Shown in pieces: positions 49,173 through 52,907 of a stretch of 52,907 bases of DNA. The position numbers and the translations under genes were made by a program. Each line of letters starts with the position of its first letter. Position 1 is the stretch's first letter. The notes under the pieces are model-generated. The model saw nothing but the letters and a program-made list of their open reading frames with translations. It made no database searches and was not told the DNA's origin. This DNA is from Elusimicrobia bacterium UBA4817 (GTDB taxonomy: Bacteria > Elusimicrobiota > UBA8919), in the NCBI GenBank assembly GCA_002402375.1, contig DHFT01000023.1:1-52907 (forward strand), written 5' to 3'.

Positions 49173-49202
49173 AATCAAATTAAAAATAACAGCAGAACTG
49201 CC
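49173..49202. repeat. Right copy of the 30-bp direct repeat, at the MFS gene's 3' end
   Basis: It starts AATCAAATTAAAAATAACAG. It covers the last nine codons and stop of the MFS gene plus 2 bp, an arrangement typical of integration sites at gene ends. Confidence 0.85.
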
Positions 49203-50326
49203 GAGAGAATCCCCGTTAATCCGCCCATAATGAAAGGCGCTTCGGGACCGAGTTGTGTCCACAGAATCCCGGCTAAAAATGATGCGGGGAAAAGCCCGAT
49301 ACCGACTATTGTAGCGTGAAGTCCGAGCATAGTCGCCTTTTGTTCCGCCGGTGCGACATCGGAGACGAATGCTTTTTCAATTCCTTCCGTCAAGCCGCTG
49401 TAAAGCCCGTAAAGTGCGAACAGCAACCATATTGCGATTTTTGCCGAAGCGAAAGCAAATCCGAAATATACCAATCCGTAAAAAAGATACCCCGCAACAA
49501 GCAGTTTTTTTCTGCCGATTTTGTCCGAAATAACGCCCGCCGGATAAGATACCAACGCATAGACGATATTATACACAAGATAAAGCAGAATTATATTTGC
49601 CGCGGAAAAACCCAGATTTTTGGAACGCAGAAACAAAAACTGGTTTGAAGAATTTCCGAGTGTGAAAAGAAGCGTAATCAACAAAAACCATCTTAATTTT
49701 TTATTGAGATATTTAAAATTTCCGAAACTGATTTTTGGTTTTGCGTCAGTTCCGCGTACCTGTTCCGTGTCTGTTCTGCGTTTTTCTTTTACAAAGAACA
49801 ACACTATTACACCTAAAACTGCAGGCACTACCGACCACAGAAAAACGGTTTTGTATCCGCCGTGCCAAACCGTCATGAAAAAATACGCCAGCAACACACC
49901 TGCCGCCGCTCCGAGCGTGTCCATCGCCCTGTGCAAACCAAACGATTTTCCTCTATTGTTACCGTCGGAACTTTCGGCAATCAAGGCATCTCTCGGCGCC
50001 GTCCTTACGCCCTTGCCGAATCTGTCAAATACACGGGCAAAAAAAACAAGATGCCAACTCGTTGAAAGATAAAGCAGAAATTTACCGATGCCTGAAAAAG
50101 AATATCCGAAAATCGCGAAAGGTTTTCTTCTTCTTATTCTGTCTGAAAAATATCCCGAAAAAACCTTCAACAACGATGCCAAACTTTCTGCAACACCCTC
50201 AATCAATCCGATAATCGCCGGCGTCGCACCCAAAGAAGAAAGATAAACCGCAATCAGCGGATAAACCATTTCCGATGAAATATCGGTTAACAAACTCGTA
50301 ATTCCCAAAAGAATTATATTTGACAT
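49175..50326 (-). CDS. Major facilitator superfamily transporter
   Basis: 383 residues, about 12 TM helices. The N-terminus NIILLGITSLLTDISSEMVYPLIAVYLSSLGATPAIIGLIEGVAESLASLLKVFSGYFSDRIRRRKPF contains the MFS loop 2-3 motif, and DRFGKGVRTAPRDALIAES is typical of one bacterial clade. The central loop (RRTDTEQVRGTDAKPK) is encoded by a dispersed repeat. The ATG at 50326 is preferred; its -10 box is 7 nt upstream. The substrate is unknown. Confidence 0.88.
   Translation of the reverse strand: MSNIILLGITSLLTDISSEMVYPLIAVYLSSLGATPAIIGLIEGVAESLASLLKVFSGYFSDRIRRRKPFAIFGYSFSGIGKFLLYLSTSWHLVFFARVFDRFGKGVRTAPRDALIAESSDGNNRGKSFGLHRAMDTLGAAAGVLLAYFFMTVWHGGYKTVFLWSVVPAVLGVIVLFFVKEKRRTDTEQVRGTDAKPKISFGNFKYLNKKLRWFLLITLLFTLGNSSNQFLFLRSKNLGFSAANIILLYLVYNIVYALVSYPAGVISDKIGRKKLLVAGYLFYGLVYFGFAFASAKIAIWLLFALYGLYSGLTEGIEKAFVSDVAPAEQKATMLGLHATIVGIGLFPASFLAGILWTQLGPEAPFIMGGLTGILSAVLLLFLI
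49743..49781. repeat. GTTCCGCGT/GTTCTGCGT repeat in the MFS central loop
   Basis: GCGTCAGTTCCGCGT, CTGTTCCGTGT and CTGTTCTGCGT are tandem variants of one 12-bp unit, also found at 45041-45081 and 25922-25957. It stays in frame in the transporter. Confidence 0.85.
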
Positions 50327-50333
50327 AGCAAAA

Positions 50334-50362
50334 ATTATACAAAAATTAATACCGCAAGTCAA
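50334..50362 (-). promoter_or_regulatory. MFS promoter, probably leaderless
   Basis: On the minus strand: -35 TTGACT (50362-50357), 17-bp spacer, -10 TATAAT (50339-50334), 7 nt to the ATG at 50326. Confidence 0.75.
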
Positions 50363-50393
50363 TTGCTCGTATCAAATCATGTAAAATAACTAC

Positions 50394-50422
50394 TTGACAA
50401 AAACCGAAAAATTGCTTATATT
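50394..50422 (+). promoter_or_regulatory. Plus-strand promoter far upstream of the HEAT-like gene
   Basis: -35 TTGACA (50394-50399), 17-bp spacer, -10 TATATT (50417-50422). It implies a leader of about 250 nt before the ATG at 50679, unless it drives a separate RNA. Confidence 0.65.
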
Positions 50423-50470
50423 TATGTTAGCGTGAAATCGGGTAGTATCAGGTCGTTGGGAAATATTGGA

Positions 50471-50489
50471 AAAAATTGTACCTGTCCCC
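50471..50489. repeat. TTGT(C/A)CCTGTCCCC repeat, copy 2
   Basis: AAAAATTGTACCTGTCCCC, one mismatch to 47820-47838. The two copies lie on either side of the barrel pseudogene, BrnT/BrnA and MFS genes. Confidence 0.7.
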
Positions 50490-50678
50490 GTATTCTCTAA
50501 TAGTTTTGTAAAATACGCTTACTCACCGAAAATGCTTCTTCGTTGATAGTGTCTATCTCATGGGGAGATTGTGTTAAAAGGTAAAAAAATCGTTTCAAAT
50601 TCAAATAAAGCAAATAAAAATAAGCCGAAATTACTTGGGAACAGGTAAATCGGTTTTTATTTTAGCGAGGTAAAACCT

Positions 50679-51593
50679 ATGAAGAAAATAATTTTAATGG
50701 CAGGGGCAATGTATTTCACTTTAATCTGGCAGACGGTGTGGAGCCGGCCCGTACAGTCGCAAGACCAGCAGCAAGCCGTACAACCCACAGCCCCTGCAAA
50801 TGCGGATATGAAAAGTAGCCAGCACGATATGCAAAGTGGACAGGATGAGGTAAAAAAACAAGAAGTATTAAAGCAAAAAAGAGCAGAAGTATTTAAGGAG
50901 ATGGGATGGAAAGAGGGGAAGTATAGTAATAAAAAAGAGGAAGAATTAACAGATAAGTTTAACAAGGTATTAAACAAGCCAAATAGAAAAAACTTTGAAA
51001 TATCTGATTTGTTTATGTTGGAAAGATGCAAAGGAATAAAAGGTAATGCCAATTTAATTAGACCTTGTATAGAAATAATATTTGATAATAAGTCAATTGA
51101 AAACGATAGGATATCAGCTATTGGTTATTTAGGGCTTGTTGGTGATAAAAAAGCCATTCCAGTATTAAAGAAATATTATAATGAATTTAATACATCGAAT
51201 AATGAAAAAATTTTTATAGGCGATGCTTTATACAGATTGAGTGAAAAACAATTATCACTTAAAATTTATGAGCAATTGATTAAAGATGGCATTATTATAT
51301 CAAATAAATATTTTACTTTTATGAAAATGGGTAAAGATAATCTTTATACAAATATTGTAGATGAAGATGTGAAAAGTGTTTTACTAAAAGTGATAGATTA
51401 TAATAATAATCCTGCGATGAGAATACAAGCGGCAAAATATTTATATCATCTTGGAGAAAAAGAAATTGCTTTAAAAGTTGCAGATGAAATAGAAAAATAT
51501 CTCAAATCAGTGAATTTAAATACTGACATGGGAAAAGAAACTCAAACATATTATGATTTATTTAAGCGAACTATAAATATGGGAATAAAATGA
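50679..51593 (+). CDS. Secreted HEAT-repeat-like protein
   Basis: 304 residues. A signal peptide (IILMAGAMYFTLIWQTVWS, cleavage near 22) is followed by a Gln/Ala/Pro-rich linker (about 25-65), then helices with HEAT-like phasing: NDRISAIGYLGLVGDKKAIPVLKKYY and PAMRIQAAKYLYHLGEKEIALKVADEIEKY. GAGG lies before the ATG. The last 4 bp overlap a short ORF at 51590. Probably a protein-interaction module in the periplasm; function unknown. Confidence 0.7.
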   Translation: MKKIILMAGAMYFTLIWQTVWSRPVQSQDQQQAVQPTAPANADMKSSQHDMQSGQDEVKKQEVLKQKRAEVFKEMGWKEGKYSNKKEEELTDKFNKVLNKPNRKNFEISDLFMLERCKGIKGNANLIRPCIEIIFDNKSIENDRISAIGYLGLVGDKKAIPVLKKYYNEFNTSNNEKIFIGDALYRLSEKQLSLKIYEQLIKDGIIISNKYFTFMKMGKDNLYTNIVDEDVKSVLLKVIDYNNNPAMRIQAAKYLYHLGEKEIALKVADEIEKYLKSVNLNTDMGKETQTYYDLFKRTINMGIK

Positions 51594-51682
51594 AAGTAAA
51601 ATATCTTTTTATTAGATTGATGTTAATTACAATAGTATTATCAATATTTAGTGTTAATATAACGGGGACGGTTCTGGTATAA
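51590..51682 (+). pseudogene. 30-residue signal-peptide remnant of a truncated exported protein
   Basis: The ATG overlaps the previous gene's TGA. It reads a perfect signal-like segment (YLFIRLMLITIVLSIFSVN) then runs into GGGGACGG repeat sequence and stops. This looks like the start of a gene cut by a repeat insertion or deletion rather than a working peptide. Confidence 0.55.
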
Positions 51683-51735
51683 CGTGGGAATTGTGGGAAT
51701 TGGAGACGGACCTCAATTATTCGGTTAAAAGGTTT

Positions 51736-51834
51736 TGAGATTGCTTTACGGAGTTTATTCCGTATATTTTCAAAAAACGAGATTGTTTCGCTACGCTCAC
51801 AATGACAAAATGCGCGGAATCTCGCAATGACAAA
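51736..51834. repeat. Dispersed GAGATTG...CGCTACGCTC...CAATGACA repeat
   Basis: GAGATTGCTTTACGG, GAGATTGTTTCGCTACGCTC and GGAATCTCGCAATGACAAAC are inverted and direct variants of a repeat type seen in many unrelated bacterial genomes. Non-coding here. Confidence 0.7.
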
Positions 51835-51857
51835 CAAGAGGCATCTTAATGGTGGCA

Positions 51858-51888
51858 AAACGGCTGGGTTTATGACGGCCGTTTTTTT
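51858..51888 (+). terminator. Rho-independent terminator
   Basis: AAACGGC (51858-51864), 13-nt loop, GCCGTTT (51878-51884) and a T run to 51888. It separates the HEAT-like gene and its debris from clpB. Confidence 0.65.
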
Positions 51889-51905
51889 ATTAGAAACGTT
51901 TTCGC

Positions 51906-51934
51906 TTGATTTTAACACGAAAATTTTCTAAAAT
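51906..51934 (+). promoter_or_regulatory. clpB promoter, probably leaderless
   Basis: -35 TTGATT (51906-51911), 17-bp spacer, -10 TAAAAT (51929-51934), 6 nt to the ATG at 51941. No CIRCE element is seen, so no HrcA control is evident here. Confidence 0.65.
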
Positions 51935-51940
51935 TAAATT

Positions 51941-52907
51941 ATGAATCTTGAAAAGTTTACCGTTAAATTGCAGGAGGCAATTGCGGAGGCACAGTCGCTT
52001 GCGGAAAAAGAACATAACCAGCAACTTACTGATTTGCATCTTCTTTTTGCGCTTATTGAACAAAAAGGCGGAACAGTTCCGGAAATTTTGCGGAAACTTT
52101 CAATCAACATTTCGCATCTAAAAAAAGAAATTGAAAAAGAATTTGAAAAACTGCCGGAAGTTGAGGGCTACGGGCAGATTTATCTTTCTACGGAACTTGC
52201 AAGGATTATGGAGGATGCAAAGTCGGAAGCGGCTGCATTAAAAGATGAGTTTATATCAACGGAACACTTTCTGCTTGCTATCCCGTCGTCAAAAACAAAA
52301 AGCGGCGAAATACTTTCTAAACACGGAATAAATAAAGAAAAGATATTAAAAATTCTTGTTGAAGTGAGGGGAAATATGAAAATCACAGACCAGAATCCGG
52401 AAGATAAATATCAGGCGCTTGAAAAATACACACGCGATTTAACTGAACTTGCGAGAAAGGAAAAACTTGACCCGGTTATCGGCAGAGACGACGAAATTAG
52501 ACGGGTAATGCAGGTTTTATCTCGTCGGACAAAAAATAATCCTGTTTTAATCGGCGAGCCCGGTGTCGGAAAAACGGCGATTGCCGAAGGACTTGCCCGA
52601 CGGATTGTTGCCGGCGACATTCCGGAAATGCTGAAAAATAAAAAGGTTCTTTCTCTTGATATGGGCGCTTTGATTGCCGGTGCAAAGTTTCGCGGCGAGT
52701 TTGAAGACCGTCTTAAAGCAGTGTTAAAAGAAATTGTTGCCCGTGAAGGCGAAATAATTCTTTTTATTGACGAAATTCATACATTAGTCGGCGCCGGCGC
52801 TGCGGAAGGCGCAATTGATGCCGCAAACATTATGAAGCCGATGCTCGCCCGGGGCGAACTGCGATGCATCGGCGCAACAACGCTTGACGAATACAGAAAA
52901 TATATTG
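51941..52907 (+). CDS. clpB: ClpB disaggregase, N-terminal part (runs off the window)
   Basis: The first 322 residues of a ClpB/HSP100 AAA+ chaperone, open at the right edge. The N domain (1-145) has LEKFTVKLQEAIAEAQSLAEKEHNQQLTDLHLLFAL; the first AAA+ module has DPVIGRDDEIRRVMQVLSRRTKNNPVLIGEPGVGKTAIAEGLA (Walker A), KVLSLDMGALIAGAKFRGEFEDRLKAVL and IILFIDEIHTLVGAGAAEGAIDAANIMKPMLARGELRCIGATTLDEY (Walker B). ClpB rather than ClpA/C is favoured by the N domain and this module. Confidence 0.9.
   Translation, partial: MNLEKFTVKLQEAIAEAQSLAEKEHNQQLTDLHLLFALIEQKGGTVPEILRKLSINISHLKKEIEKEFEKLPEVEGYGQIYLSTELARIMEDAKSEAAALKDEFISTEHFLLAIPSSKTKSGEILSKHGINKEKILKILVEVRGNMKITDQNPEDKYQALEKYTRDLTELARKEKLDPVIGRDDEIRRVMQVLSRRTKNNPVLIGEPGVGKTAIAEGLARRIVAGDIPEMLKNKKVLSLDMGALIAGAKFRGEFEDRLKAVLKEIVAREGEIILFIDEIHTLVGAGAAEGAIDAANIMKPMLARGELRCIGATTLDEYRKYI

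Larger units (their letters stand above)
50327..50678. other. 352-bp intergenic region between divergent genes
   Basis: It contains the MFS promoter, a plus-strand promoter (50394-50422), the TTGTACCTGTCCCC repeat and a small GTG ORF (50571-50648, 25 codons, ending KPKLLGNR, with GGGGAG upstream). No known structured RNA is recognised. The distance from the plus promoter to the next ATG (about 250 nt) leaves room for a long leader or a small transcript. Confidence 0.6.
51683..51940. other. Intergenic region of repeats and a terminator
   Basis: It contains gtgggaattgtgggaattgg tandem sequence, a dispersed CAATGACA repeat (51736-51834), a terminator (51858-51888) and the clpB promoter (51906-51934). 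No supported ORF. Confidence 0.6.

Noticed and set aside
49620..50072. 150-codon plus-strand ORF within the MFS gene
   Set aside because: It lies antisense to a well-supported transporter and has no recognisable domain.

Overview
This window looks like chromosome from an uncultured, AT-rich, diderm bacterium. Envelope genes support a Gram-negative cell: an LpxL-type acyltransferase, OmpA-family and beta-barrel proteins, prepilins, and an O-antigen-ligase-type protein. The mix of core genes with many dispersed short repeats resembles candidate phyla such as Omnitrophota or Elusimicrobiota. That placement is an impression, not a phylogenetic result. TGG encodes Trp throughout and TGA ends many overlapping genes, so the code looks standard.

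Layout. 1-2.94 kb: end of a beta-barrel gene, then hypC-hypD-hypE (NiFe-hydrogenase maturation) on the minus strand. 2.95-10.9 kb: surE, three prepilin/pilus-like genes, tmk, holB, ricT, metG and tatD. 10.9-14.1 kb: accessory island with a small ORF, a type II restriction-modification pair and a HEPN/MNT toxin-antitoxin pair. 14.3-25.7 kb: class II aldolase, CBM48 and glycosidase-like envelope proteins, HtrA protease, sensor kinase, LysM/FecR protein, response regulator-GGDEF, O-antigen ligase-like protein, LpxL. 25.8-34.2 kb: tRNA-Ser, OmpA protein, AsmA-like protein, thiL, glycosyltransferases and a membrane spermidine-synthase-like protein. 34.2-47.8 kb: tsaE, yfhO, tsaB, rimI, TPR proteins, a ComEC-like hydrolase, PHP protein, phosphoesterase, CDF transporter, HD-GYP, K+ channel, DUF116, YajQ and Mth938-like. 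47.9-52.9 kb: a frameshifted barrel gene, a BrnT/BrnA pair between direct repeats, an MFS transporter, a HEAT-like secreted protein, gene debris and the start of clpB.

The most interesting signal is the repeats rather than any single gene. A REP-like element with constant ends (GTAG at 5', GAATAGG at 3') and a variable hairpin core occurs between genes, where it twice places a Shine-Dalgarno before a start codon. It also lies in frame inside hypE and a glycosyltransferase. Other repeats form in-frame inserts in tsaE, thiL and the MFS gene, the C-terminus of tmk, and the signal-peptide regions of at least five exported proteins. A second signal is promoter architecture: six genes have a good -10 box only 6-8 nt from the ATG, which implies leaderless mRNAs. 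These include a mutually overlapping divergent hypC/surE pair. Two toxin-antitoxin modules each carry a perfect palindrome at their promoter.

Three genes look damaged: in-frame TGA codons in the left-edge barrel gene and the glycosyltransferase at 32.7 kb, and a one-base T-run frameshift at 48.18 kb. Sequencing error cannot be excluded for any of them.
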